Positions 1 to 10,947 of a stretch of 64,000 nt of DNA are shown in pieces. Below the pieces are notes generated by a model, which saw only the letters and a program-made list of their open reading frames with translations, searched no databases and was not told the origin of the DNA. Source of the DNA: Clonostachys chloroleuca (taxonomy: Eukaryota; Ascomycota; Sordariomycetes; Hypocreales; Bionectriaceae); contig JBANAY010000003.1 of the NCBI GenBank assembly GCA_037952775.1, forward strand, positions 29,326,001-29,390,000. Reading direction: 5' to 3'. The position numbers and the translations under genes are program-made. How positions within the stretch are numbered: position 1 is the stretch's first letter; each line of letters begins with the position of its first letter.

Positions 1-2
1 AG

Positions 3-995
3 TCATTGGAAGTTTGAGTAAGGTATGGCAATTTTCTTACTTTTGGATATTTCAGCCAGACGCACAATGCTAGCTACACAGACGCTGTGCAGTACAGTTA
101 GCATACCGAGATGAGAGTGGGTTGGGCAAAGCTGAATGCATACGTACCTCCCACCAAGCAAGAAGATTCCGATGACGGAGAACTTCTTCCATTTGTCTAG
201 CTTCAGCTTCTGCACTGCAAATGCCGGGATCGATAAGATCACTATGTCGAAGAATAGATTGGTCGACTCGAATGGAATAAAGACGTGAGGGGCGTAGATG
301 CAGAGCTCAGGGGGTTATTTGTCGTCCAACCATCAACTGGGTTCTTGCATCGGAACGCGGCGAGGAAAGTAAAGGCGATGCACCACATTACACAAGCCAC
401 CGTCACAATTTTGATAAACATCTTATTCCGGCTATCCGCGCCGAATACATCCCAAAGGAAGGCCAGAATGCTGAACTTGACGACGGCATAATCAAAAGAA
501 TACAGAAGTTGGCTAATATATCTCAACTATTCCGGTTGAATATGGTCAGTGAGTTTGTCATAGTAGGTTGTGGTGTTTACAATATCAATAACCTTTGAGA
601 ACGCTTGGAACCATAAGACATGAGGCACATCGGTTGGATCTGTGATATTGTGTGGCCTGAAAACACCACCGACGGCAGTATTGTGAAGGTCTAGTCCCAG
701 ATATGTCAGCGTGTATTCAGCTTAGGCCTTAGCGAAGGGTGTTCAATGCCGTCGTTCTGATATTTCCTCATATCAGAACTTTTCAGTTGAGCGGGGAGGC
801 CTCACAATCGAACAGGAGTGCCGCGATGGCAATGCTGATAGCATAGGCTACCAGACACAAGCCATCACTTAGATAATGGATATTTCGGGTTTTGAGTCGG
901 GCTGCGCATCGCAATATCATACAAAGGGTCATTAGGACAATGATCACCCCATTTACGATAAGTAGATTTTTGGCCTCCGAATCGTAACGCGCCAT
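3..995 (-). pseudogene. SAT4-type rhodopsin-like integral membrane protein, decayed
   Basis: The minus strand encodes hydrophobic segments of the fungal SAT4-like seven-helix family. An N-terminal helix starts at 995 (MARYDSEAKNLLIVNG). The middle (526 down to 290) carries the conserved Lys-Phe-Ser-Ile-Leu helix and a Cys in FRCKNPVDGW. The C-terminal part (about 290 down to 3) contains STNLFFDIVILSIPA. Introns of about 70 nt (near 150-85, GTACGT...CACAG) and about 54 nt (near 575-520) look normal. Breaks: stops near 780-720 that no good intron removes, and a one-base frameshift in a run of five C (minus strand, near 314-320), where six C would restore the family reading. The window edge cuts the 3' context. 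Function is unknown; members sit in membranes. A sequencing error at the C-run is possible, but the stops near 740 argue for real decay. Confidence 0.6.
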
Positions 996-2021
996 TCTTC
1001 GTCGTCGTGGTTGGCGTCAAATAGAAAAGCAGCGCCTGTCAAGGCTTAGGAGCTTGACGTGGAGACCTTATCTGAGTACGAGGAAGCACGGCATTGATAT
1101 AGAGAGGTATATACATTTTGAAGGATCACTTTGCACGTGGACTAATATGCACGCACAGGGCTGATGTAAGATCCCAAAAATTGGAGAAGGGACAAGGGCT
1201 ACTTATTTGAGCAGTTGAGAAGACTTGCGCACGCCGAAGGTTGAAATTTGAAATATAGTAATCGTAGCCGGACTTTTTTGCGGACTTAACAGCTTAAAAG
1301 GCCGTAAGAGGGGCAGGGGGGACAACTTATTCTTAGATTAAGATAGACGTCTCCATGCTTATATGCAAGGGGGACCTAGTAAGCTGTGAGCCTCGGCGTA
1401 ATACGTCTCCCAATGTGCTTAGCCTCCTTTAATACTACCGGTTTTTTTCTCTGATAGCGCACGGCACTTCCCACTTGATTCGGCTCCTATACCACAGGCT
1501 TCATCGTCATATTTGCCATATTAGACTACTCATGCTGACTTGGCACTGGAACAATGCTGCCAGGTCAGGCATGCTGTTGGATAGATCTGTGTATTTTTCA
1601 CTAACCCTCTTTCTTGGATCCAGTGTCTGATTGTCAAGCCGGGTAGTCTGCTCAAATCTCCTATGGGCTTAGTTTTGGCATAGCGCAGCCAGCGCGAGAT
1701 GCCGAGTAATATCGAGCGGTGATGCGACTAGGCTGAATTTATTATGGTTAGATTAGCTAGCGTTGCGGTTCTATGGAGTTGGTTCTCTTTCATAAACTTT
1801 TGAAGGTAGTGTCGACGGCCCAATCATTGGAATCTTGGGACAAAGGATATGGACATGCCAAAACGATGAACCCCAAATCTGGTGTAGCACAAGCCGGTAG
1901 GCGTGTGTACTTTGCTGTGCGAGACATGTCGCCTAGCGATGGTATGATTAGGGCCGATGGCTAGGAACGCGTCCTAGGGAATATATTCTTTACAAAATCA
2001 ATCTACCTAAGCTGTGGGCTA
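996..2021. other. intergenic, no gene recognised
   Basis: About 1 kb of moderately AT-rich sequence upstream of the SAT4-like remnant. Short open frames have no family likeness or splice logic. No repeat or RNA gene was seen. Confidence 0.5.
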
Positions 2022-2466
2022 CTAGGACGATAGGACATTATCATAGTCAGCTTTGGTAGGCAAGGATTCATGTATGACCTCGTCTTTGGTGAGGCGTTGC
2101 AACTCAATCAGAAGACTAATACCCTCCACCTTGATAACTCTTCGAGCCAAAACGCCCGTTATCGCGAATCAGAATACCAATATCCAGGATGCTTTCACCC
2201 TCCAATGTGCCCAACCACAGCTCGCCATACGAATTTTCCCAATACTCTGGCGGAGTAGTGCCCGCTCCACCCATAGCTTGTATGCTGGTGGGAGCAGGTT
2301 CTGCCATTGTGAACAGGCTGTTCGAAGGTGTATGTCCCCGCTCGAGTTTCTACATCTTGGCTGCTCGACAAATATTTTCTAATACTTGCATAACACGTAT
2401 CTGCTCACGAGATTTAATGCACAGACGGCATCGCTGGTGAGCCCCTGAGCAGACCGTATATTCCCA
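2022..2466 (-). pseudogene. unidentified coding remnant
   Basis: Read on the minus strand from 2466, 117 codons stay in one frame down to 2116 with a single internal TAG (2350-2352). The peptide has protein-like composition, with segments such as VCSGAHQRCRLCIKSREQI before the stop and EYWENSYGELWLGTLEGES after it. Past 2116 the coding character continues in another frame (ELQRLTKDEVIHESLPTK) to a stop at 2022-2024. This fits an old gene broken by one nonsense change (CAG to TAG would do) and one frameshift. I do not recognise the family; the Cys-rich start (C-x6-C-x2-C) is suggestive but not a known finger. No intact start codon is evident. Confidence 0.4.
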
Positions 2467-3905
2467 GATTCATATTTAATATTGGTCAACCACCGTTATT
2501 CTTTCGCTCAATACAGAACGTATGGTGGCTGAGGCCAAAATCGGCCCACAAAACAAACAACGGCCTAACCCCAACTTATGATGTCGGTTGCCCCCTCCCA
2601 AACTCGCCGAGGTACCCAGCGATTAAGTACAGCCAGCATAGTGCCACTGTCCAAGGACCAGATGCTCATTTAAGTCGTACCTAGCTACCTAATCTGTGCC
2701 AACCTTTCATTTTCTATTCTACCGAAGGAGGATGACGATTGATTGTTGATTAATTAAATGCTTTCATTTATAGTAGAGAAATCATGATTCTTCCTTAGCT
2801 ACGCTTTTGCCTGTTATAACTAAGACTGAGTCATATTAATCCTCATTATTTACATAATAAAGTCAGGCTACAATATTCAATTTCAAAGATAACTTACTTT
2901 GGTTGAGAGAGTTCGAGTATTTAAGTTAAAAACAGCAATGAAAAAATGCCAGACCCGACATCTCAACACAATGAATAAAGATATAACTTACTTTGCTTAA
3001 AGATTCTATCTGCTAATAAGAGTATATTTTTAGCCTTCCCTTTTGGGATGCCGTGTCGGGAATGTTGTTGTGTGTTGGAGCATCTGACAGCTTGCATCTT
3101 GCTAGTGAAAATCACAACTGAAAGTATTCATTTCTGAGGCAATTATAATACGGAATCAGGTCCTTAAAATTCCAGTATCTCGTGTCCTCTGCCACGCATA
3201 AGTCAACCTGTATAAGTTGTTGGCTGCCTCCTGGGGGTTACGTCGTGACTTTAATGACACACGCTGCATGCTCCAGCTTGCGAAACATGTCCTGTTCAAC
3301 CGGGAGACGCCCGTCCGAAAAGCTTCAATCCTCGCTAATTGATCCACCAATTAGGTGCTACCAGATTGCGTGGCGACCCCTGCATCCGGAAAGGTTGCAT
3401 CCCGCAATGAAGATCTCTTCTTAGTTAAGTCTATTTTTGCGGCTGTTTTAATTCTTCCATTGGGAAGCTGTATGATGTGGGTTAAGCATGATTGCCCGAC
3501 TAAGATGACCAGATGAGCTTTGTTTCATATCGTCAGGGATTTACAAAGATCTGCACTGTCATGCAAGCTGACAGTTACAACCAGGTAAGGATTTCCTCCA
3601 ATAAACGGGATTTTGTCAGATGATAAATAGATGAACCTACATCAGACGAACATCTATCCGCCTTTGGGACAGAAAGTGATTGCTTCCGAATCTTTTAAAG
3701 ACAGCCCCATATCTAACCCTGGCGATCCCCTGGAGCACTGTTAGTTGGATCAGAAATGATCACCTGAGCATGGCGGTTTTCATTCGAGGAGAAATTTACA
3801 GAACATGATTTGTTCAAAGATTTAGTCAAAGAACCTCACACAAATGAAGAGAAAGCTGCAAGATGAGATCATAATTGCCGTGTCAGGCCTTATTCGAGGA
3901 ACAAG
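2467..3905. other. AT-rich intergenic, no gene recognised
   Basis: Strongly AT-rich stretch, especially 2700-3030, with many TA steps, compatible with RIP-degraded repeat DNA. No coding signal survives that I can read. Confidence 0.45.
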
Positions 3906-3913
3906 TATATAAA
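3906..3913 (+). promoter_or_regulatory. TATA-like box of pectate lyase gene
   Basis: TATATAAA lies about 145 bp upstream of the pectate lyase ATG at 4056, a normal distance for a fungal core promoter with a short 5' leader. Confidence 0.45.
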
Positions 3914-4055
3914 TCCAATGATATATGGCCTAAGTTTTCTGTTTAACGCAAAAGTTGAACCTTCAAAGCACGAAGAGTCTTTGCTTCATCAAATTTATTG
4001 AATACTTCCTGCGATTGTTCAAAAGCGCTTCCCGTGTGTCTCTTGCACCGCCATA

Positions 4056-5162
4056 ATGAAGATCTCCTTAGCTCTTGTATACGCCGCCCTCGCTGGCTTG
4101 AGTAGCGCCCGCGCTCTTGACAAGAGAAACGAGATTGCCAAGCGCCAGGCATCTGAAGAATGCCCAGTCGGTTACTGCACACAAAACGGCGGCACCACTG
4201 GTGGAGCAGCCGGTGATACCGTCACGGTCTCGGACTTGGCTAGCCTCACGGAAGCTGCTGAGAGCGATGGACCTCTCACAATTATTGTCTCTGGTTCCAT
4301 TTCTGGCAGTGCCAAGATTCGGGTTGCAGCTGACAAGACGATCTTTGGCGAGTCCGGCAGCTGTAAGTTACGTCACATCCATCTACCTCGCACATAGAGG
4401 GCTGCAGATCTGGATTGTTAATGTTGTGTGCAGCAATTACTGGTATCGGCTTTTACATTCGCCGGGTGAGCAATGTCATTATGCGTAACTTGAAGATCGG
4501 CATGGTCGATGCCAGCAATGGGGATGCCATTGGAATAGACGAGTCAACCAACGTCTGGGTTGATCACTGCGACCTTTCGGGCGACTTGAGCGGTGGAAAG
4601 GACGATCTGGATGGCCTGGTTGATGTATCCCATGGCGCAGACTGGATCACTGTTTCTAATACTTATTTCCATGACCACGTAAGTCTTATGAACTCTATGT
4701 CACTTGATTGCATATAAATGTCTAACAAATCGATAGTGGAAAGGCTCTCTGGTTGGCCACTCTGACAGCAACGAGGATGAGGATCTTGGCAAGCTCCATG
4801 TCACATATGCCAACAACCACTGGTACAATGTCTACAGCCGAACTCCTCTCATTCGTTTCGCCACCGTCCACATCGTCAACAGCTACTTTGATAGTCTTAT
4901 CCTCACGGGTGTCAACTGCCGCATGGACGCTCAGGTTCTCGTCCAGAGCTCAGCCTTTTCCAACTGCCCTGCTGAGGCCATCTTCTTCGCCGACTCAGAC
5001 TACACTGGCTATGCTGTGGTTGATGATGTGGACTTGGGTGGTTCCCAAAACTCAGTTCCCGTGGGGACCCTGACGCCAAGCTCTTTGCCTTACAGCATCA
5101 GCGTTCTTGGTTCTGGAGCCGTTGCTAGCACAATCCCCGGAACAGCCGGACAGAAGCTGTAA
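4056..5162 (+). CDS. secreted pectate lyase (polysaccharide lyase family 1)
   Basis: Three exons: 4056-4362, 4434-4678 and 4737-5162, giving 325 aa, the usual length of fungal PL1 pectate lyases. Introns are GTAAGT...CAG (71 nt) and GTAAGT...TAG (58 nt) and both keep frame. A signal peptide (MKISLALVYAALAGLSSARA) is followed by a Lys-Arg propeptide-type site. PL1 motifs are present: NVWVDHCDLS, GLVDVSHGADWITVSNTYFHDH split over its end, VGHSDSN, and the region around SRTPLIRFATVHIVN that carries the catalytic Arg. The enzyme should cleave de-esterified homogalacturonan by beta-elimination outside the cell. The gene appears intact. It is the only plainly plant-wall-directed gene beside the GH12 enzyme at 42 kb. 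Confidence 0.93.
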
Positions 5163-5452
5163 TCAACAATCCCGTACTGAATGGCCCATTTGATAGCTGG
5201 AAGGACAACCGGGGGTTGTATCCATGCCATGTAGGAACTGCTCGTCATCGCGGTCTACCACTACTGGGTCATTACTCAATACAATTGCAAGGGGTTACTA
5301 CACATATGTGTCTTTAGTCACATGAATACAGAAGAGCATGCTCATAAACAACAAGGTAGTTTCTTAATGATTATCTTAGAAGCATGTTTTGACGCAGGCC
5401 TGTCCTATTTTCAAAGCCCCCTTGCATCCATGACTTCATTTGTGTCAAACAG

Positions 5453-6223
5453 CTATGCGCTCCAAGGGTCGTCATTGATGTTCGCCAAGCGGTAGCGGCT
5501 ACCCGCCCGGATAGTGCGGATAATGTTGTTAAAGGCCCCCCTCGTATTAGCGTGGTCATAATAGTGCGTGTGTTTGAAGCCATAGATAAGGCTATCAACT
5601 TGGGCGCCATTCACAAGCCGGGCGACCTTTGACTTGTCGTTATGATTCGCAAGTGTCCATCCAAATACCTTTTTCAAAAGCTCAGGTCTTGGAGGCAGCC
5701 TTCAGATTGGCCAAAGGACCCTCGAACCTCATAGCAAGGTCGAAGAAACTGTTTGAATAGACCCGCTGTCCTCGGCACAAATCGTGAAGCTCCTTTTCAA
5801 CCATTGCAAGCTCACCGTCCACATTGAGAGCCTCATTGACATTCAAGCCTTTACGAATTGAATGACAGGCTCTTTTACCGAGAGTAGACTTGTACAATCC
5901 ATACAAAACCTTGACTCCTTGCGTTCTTCTGAGATGGTCTGGAACATCTTCTCGGCCGTGTCCCTAGCGCTGGTAGGGAGCCCATCATGGTCCACCCACC
6001 ACCCACTGGACCAAGCGGTCATGTCAATATTAATCGCGTTGGCTCCGTGTGCAAGGGCGGATCGTACATCGTAACCTTTGATGATACGGTGAGCAATTGC
6101 ATAGAATGGACGACGGACCAGGCTCATGGTGGCGGGAACATGTGCACCAGGAGCGACAACGGACTCGACTGCTAGTGGCAGTGACTCTATAGGCGCAGCT
6201 TCAACAAGTGATTGGTTGGTCAT
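5453..6223 (-). pseudogene. sphingomyelinase-D/phospholipase-D-like (GDPD-fold) gene, broken
   Basis: The minus strand from ATG 6223 matches the fungal relatives of spider sphingomyelinase D, metal-dependent TIM-barrel enzymes that transfer or cleave sphingolipid head groups. The first catalytic His region (FYAIAHRI) and the second His region (WWVDHDGLPTSA) are present, as is the C-terminal FKHTHYYDHANTRGA block. Breaks: the metal-ligand Glu expected before Ile-Asp is Asn (AINIDM). The stretch that should follow SEERKE, including the third metal ligand, is absent and the frame changes near 5920. A further one-base frame change lies near 5680. The product should therefore be catalytically dead. 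No clear signal peptide is seen. It is tail-to-tail with the pectate lyase and upstream-adjacent to the aegerolysin on the same strand. Confidence 0.8.
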
Positions 6224-6630
6224 GATGACAGTCAAGATGTAGTATAAAGTGATGAAGGTGCTTGAGTGATGTTGGGGGGAAATGGGAGGAAGGAAGTTCC
6301 GTTTGCTGGAAGGTTAAAGAAGCATTTCACAGAGCACGTTATGTATATGACAAGTTGGTCCGGCAGTTCAGTGATGGGTGAATTACTAACTTCTTTGAGA
6401 GTGAGCAATCTACCTTAGATGGCAATCAACACACAACCTGAGACAGTTAATGGAGCACAATGGCTACCGTCACCTCGCTTCTGTTGCATCTGCTGCGTAT
6501 TACCAAGGTAAACGTGCAACTACCAACTCCGCACAAACGAGCACCTATCACCTTATCCGTTTACCTATCTATCGACATCTATGAGCTTGGTAGGATCGAA
6601 TGCAAATTGGACCCCATTCACACTCTTGGC

Positions 6631-7117
6631 TCAGGCCAACTTGGCAATCACAAGCTCCATATTCCCAATTGTCCCGTCTTGAGACACCGGGTCATGGCTA
6701 ATGGAGTAATCAGACGTGCTGGGGTCCCACTCCTGGATGTCGAAGATGTTGCTGTACGCACCCCACGGCGCGCTCCAGTAGACCCGGCAGATCTTGGTCT
6801 CATGCTCGCCGTCCCACTCGTACACGGTCACATATCCCTCGGTGCCGATGGCAGCGTCCGACCGCCCGCACGTACATATGATGCCCTGCCCCTGGGGCGG
6901 GACGACGAGCTTGTCGACCTCGTCGGCGCTGATCTCGTTGTCTTTGCTGCCCTTGTAGAATTTGCCACTAGAGAGGTTTAATTTGGTCAGAAGGAAGGCA
7001 ACGTTGGTGGAATGGGACAAGGGGGACTCACGACTCGAGCCTGGCATCCCTAACTCGAATATCACTCTTGTGCATGCGATTTCGAATCTTGATACAAATC
7101 CATTGCTTATAGGCCAT
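6631..7117 (-). CDS. aegerolysin family protein
   Basis: Two exons on the minus strand, 7117-7032 and 6967-6631, separated by a 64-nt GTGAGT...TAG intron, give 140 aa, the normal aegerolysin size. The start MAYKQWICIKIRNRMHKS matches the family N-terminus (MAYAQW-type), followed by GKFYKGSKDNEIS, TCGRSDAAIGTEG and RVYWSAPWG, all hallmark aegerolysin blocks. No signal peptide is present, as is usual for the family. Known members are small beta-sandwich proteins that bind membrane sphingolipids (sphingomyelin/cholesterol or ceramide phosphoethanolamine). Some recruit a MACPF partner to make pores. A MACPF gene lies divergently 1.66 kb away but is broken, so this subunit may now act alone. No disabling change is visible here. 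Confidence 0.92.
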
Positions 7118-7236
7118 TGTTATGGATATGACGCGTGAGTTGTATTGAAAGACTTGAATCGAGAGACTAGGTTATGAGCGATTGTAAAATTTTGTTGAGG
7201 ATCTAATGAAGCTAGAGAGAGTAGAGATGTGAAAAG

Positions 7237-7243
7237 TTATATA
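7237..7243 (-). promoter_or_regulatory. TATA-like box of aegerolysin gene
   Basis: TATATAA on the minus strand lies 120 bp upstream of the aegerolysin ATG. Confidence 0.4.
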
Positions 7244-8774
7244 CCCGAATATTTCAAGCAATAGATGCCCATGTGGCCCAGTTCTCTCCTCTGAGGAAAG
7301 AGTGAATATCAGATACGACAGTTGATGTTGAATTCATGGATTGATGAAGATGGTCATCCATGAATAAGACACACATGCCGAGCATTGGCACTTGCCGTCA
7401 TGCAAAACGGAGGCGACAGGACACACGAGCCGCCGGATGTGACATCGGATGCATATAGTGGCCCAACTGCACTGTGGATGCTTCTCACCGTATGTCTAAA
7501 ATCTAGCCTAATAACCCAAATATCTCATTAGGGATTCCAAGGTGTTATCTAATTCGGGTAGCTCCCGCATTCGGCTCCCGCGCCCTAGACAGTGGTGGAG
7601 GGAGGTTGCTTCTTCTCATGTCGTAGTGACATGGAGCCGCTGTCCGACAGTGGGACGGGTGCATAACGCTCCCGTCGTGCCATAGTTACTCCGGAATTGT
7701 TTGCGGGCCGTTTTGAGTGACATTTCTGCATACATTGCTTGTCTTATGCGGTGGTATCCCGTAATACCTACCTTTTTGTGAACCTTTGACCTCCTAGGTT
7801 TCCCTGATCTAGTTAGTCTTTTGAACATGCGCTGTTTCAGGAACCGGCAGCGGGTAAAAGGTACGAGGCTGGGCATGTGTCATGGGACTTTCGGCTGTTC
7901 CTGGAAACTTCTTACATCGCTATTCAAGACTCGGTATATTATCAAACGCAAATACTGCTGTCGGTGTCATCTTACATACCTCAGCTCCGTCCCTCCCGAG
8001 AAGGCGTCGAGTACTAGCACGGTCTCGGATGGGGCCAACATATCTCATACCTACTTGTTTTGGCAGCGATGTTGGTCTTATTGGGCCACCGCCTCGGTTG
8101 CCTCGACAGAGTGAGGGCCTACACGCTAGCTATCAAACGATCAGGTCGGTATATTGTCATCAACACATAGAAGCTGACAACTTAAGCCATTCTTTGGTAA
8201 GGAATCCTGTGTGCCAATGGTCCGTGTGCCGGTGTCAATAATGTCTAGTCTGGACTCATGTCATACCTTTAAGGGTGCATATGTCATACAAATCAACCAA
8301 TGGCAATGATGGCATTTGCGAGGATGTAACCAATGTATATATACTCATGCCGTGCCGAGGCGAGATTTATACACAAGTGCTTTCAAATAATACTGTGGAT
8401 AGCTAGATCCTGCTGCTAGCTTGAGGGTGCATCCAGTTCACAAATAGCCCGGACAACAATCATCGACCCGAGACACGCCATATTCAGTAACTTGTGGCCG
8501 GCTGTGTATGCCACAAATCTGTACAAGAGCCGATGCCCAAACCATGTACAACTGGGACATATCGTGACAGAGGCTTGGCCCAATGACAAGATCGCTCACG
8601 AAGCGAGAGGACCGCACGCTCGTCAGTGAACATTGGCATGAGGATATCGCTCAGAAAATATCTTAGAGTATTAAAAGGAGGGAGCTCACCAAAGAAACTT
8701 TCTCCGTCTACAACTTTCTCAGCATCTTTTCAGGGAAATCAGTCTCAGTGTTTCCTCTTGACTTTGAATTCACA
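7244..8774. other. divergent intergenic region between aegerolysin and MACPF genes
   Basis: About 1.5 kb separates the two start codons and probably holds both promoters. A TATTAAAAG near 8670 lies about 100 bp before the MACPF start. Open frames here look like chance. No repeats stand out. Confidence 0.4.
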
Positions 8775-10860
8775 ATGATCGGTCAAATTCGAGTTCCGTA
8801 TGCTGATGGCATGACTGAGGGCCAAGGGTTAACATATTCAGAGATCCAAAACAACCAAGCTGACATGCTGGACTATTTTCCTCTAGATTCAACTCCTACC
8901 TGCAGCAAACTTGTGTGTACGATGCCGTCACCGTAGGCACGACAGGTGGCTCAGACACACCTGTGGACATAACCTATGAATCCACTGAAATCAAAGACTA
9001 CAGGTAATATTATCACAGGTTCAGAGGTCTTAAGGCGAGAGAAAGCTGACTTCCTTGCCCTGTAGCGAACTTCTGCAGACGCTCGATATCAGTGCTGGTG
9101 CGGGAGTTTCAGGTTGGAGAACAGAAACTAAGATTGACTCCAAATTTCTCAACCGGACAGAGGTAAGAACCGGCAGCCTATCCAAGCATCTTATAAAAAT
9201 GTGCTTGCTAATGAATAGTTTAGATCAAGAAAAGCCTACTCACCTATGTAGTCAAGGTAGATGCCCAGCGACAGCCGAGCGGAAGATCCAAGTACACATT
9301 TAACTAGAAGGAGTCCTCCTACCCTCAAGGCAAATACGGCGACCGCTTCATTTCCGGTATCACTCTCCCTCATTGGGCTCTGCATCCCAACAACTGACAG
9401 CTTCCAGATTTTGTCAAGGGCGGGGCGCTCTTTGCTCGCGTTTCTATCATTACTAATGAAAATTCAACTTCTCAAGAGCTCAAGGTCGCGTGAGTCTTGG
9501 GAGAAGACCACTGTACCACTGTACAGAATCCTGCGCTAACAGGGCTCGGTATGTAGAGCCAAGACCGCCTTCAAGGTCTACGGTGCCAACGTAGTGATCA
9601 CTTCCGAAATCAACAAGGCCATCCAGAAGATTCAGAAAACCTCCAAGGTCAAGATCTACCTACAGTACGTTGAACTCCGACCGAGATGCAGCTGAGCGAC
9701 GGGGCGGAGGACGACATGGTGCGCCTCAAACAGGTTGCCGACGCTTTTTACAAGAGCGCCCCGAAGCAGGGCTATAGAAGATTGTGAGATTCGAGATATC
9801 TACACGAGCCTGGCTATTAATCTTTTGCTAATCATGACTTCAGTGCGTTATTAGAAAAGTATACCAACATTCCCAACTTTAATAACGAATTTCAGCCTCT
9901 TGACTACACCGAAGCCGAAGATCGCGTATGTATTTAGAAGCTAACCCCAAGCCTTGTTTTCTCCCTGACTGACACATTTTTTTTAGAGCTGGGCCATATT
10001 CAACGCCTTTACCAAGTGCCTGGTTATTCAGAATATGATTCGGGCAAGTATGGCGCACTCATTTCAACCAGTGACCGAGGTATGGAGCTAAATTTCCTCT
10101 AGTCGACTCGAGCCACTATATAAGTGGCAGAACCGGCCGTGATAAGCTCGACACCAAAGTCAGCAAGCAACGGCAGGCCTACAGAGTCTGGGTACGTATT
10201 CGAATATTTGCCTGTTTATGAACAAGTGACGTCTAACTGGGTCTGTAGGTAAATGAAGTCAGCAAGAACCCCCAGAAGGCTGAGTCGCCGCCTGAGAATG
10301 ACCCGGAAACTCTTCAGACTGAAGTGTTGGTAAGTCTTAGATACCTCGATAAGAAGATGGCATAGTTCTTTACTGACCTCAATCTCCTAGCTTGCTGTCA
10401 AGAAAAAGACATTCATCGCTCAAAGCATTGTCATGGCCAACAATTTAAAAACTCATTGTGTGTTTCTCGTTCTCCTTTTTCATGTTTCAAGAGCATGTTT
10501 GAATGACGTGCGAACGCCAAACTTACGAAAGCAGTTATCGATGACTATCAACACCCTAGGGCCAAACAGCTTTTCAGCTTCGAAGCCTACGACTTTGACC
10601 AGGTTATGGCAACCACCAAGGTCATTTTTGGTAAAAGCCCCAATGGCAATAAATATATCTGTCTAATGGGACGAAAGTCCATCACCCCTGGGTACGAGCA
10701 AGTAAGCCAGCTATGGGGGTTTGAAGAGAATATGAAGAATATTGTGGACGGGAAAGTGATTGTTGATCCTATTGTGGAGATGGGAGTTATAAAGCTGGAC
10801 CTTCAGGATGCAACGCCGCGCCATGATGACGACTTTAGCTTTTATGTCAAGAAGTATTAG
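8775..10860 (+). pseudogene. MACPF (perforin-like) pore-forming protein, broken
   Basis: Coding runs from ATG 8775 to TAG 10860 across about ten exons with good GT-AG introns. The diagnostic feature is YGDRFISDFVKGG, the MACPF signature (Tyr-Gly-x-x-Phe-x6-Gly-Gly) with Asp-Arg in place of Thr/Ser-His, split by a 51-nt intron. Breaks I can see: an extra TG in a GTGTGT run (about 8912-8918) that shifts frame; an in-frame TAG near 9302 (CAG to TAG would explain it); a one-base loss near 9672; and an apparent frame mismatch at the junction near 10130. Splice sites and downstream frame are otherwise well kept, so inactivation is recent. MACPF proteins insert beta-hairpins to form rings; in bicomponent systems they need an aegerolysin for membrane docking, and one sits divergently next door. 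Confidence 0.75.
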
Positions 10861-10914
10861 GCAGGTGGAAAGTAGCCGACAAGGGCGAGATTTTCCTAGG
10901 TAGTAATGCAGGAT

Positions 10915-10915
<1 letters not shown>

Positions 10916-10943
<28 letters not shown>
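10916..10943 (+). repeat. 28-nt poly-T run
   Basis: Uninterrupted T from 10916 to 10943, 55 bp after the MACPF stop. It reads as poly-A on the minus strand and could mark the 3' end of a retroposed element lying at higher coordinates. A small inverted repeat (CTTGAT/ATCAAG) follows immediately. Confidence 0.9.

Positions 10944-10947
<4 letters not shown>

Noticed and set aside
6460..6981. 173-codon plus-strand ORF
   Set aside because: Antisense shadow of the aegerolysin exon.
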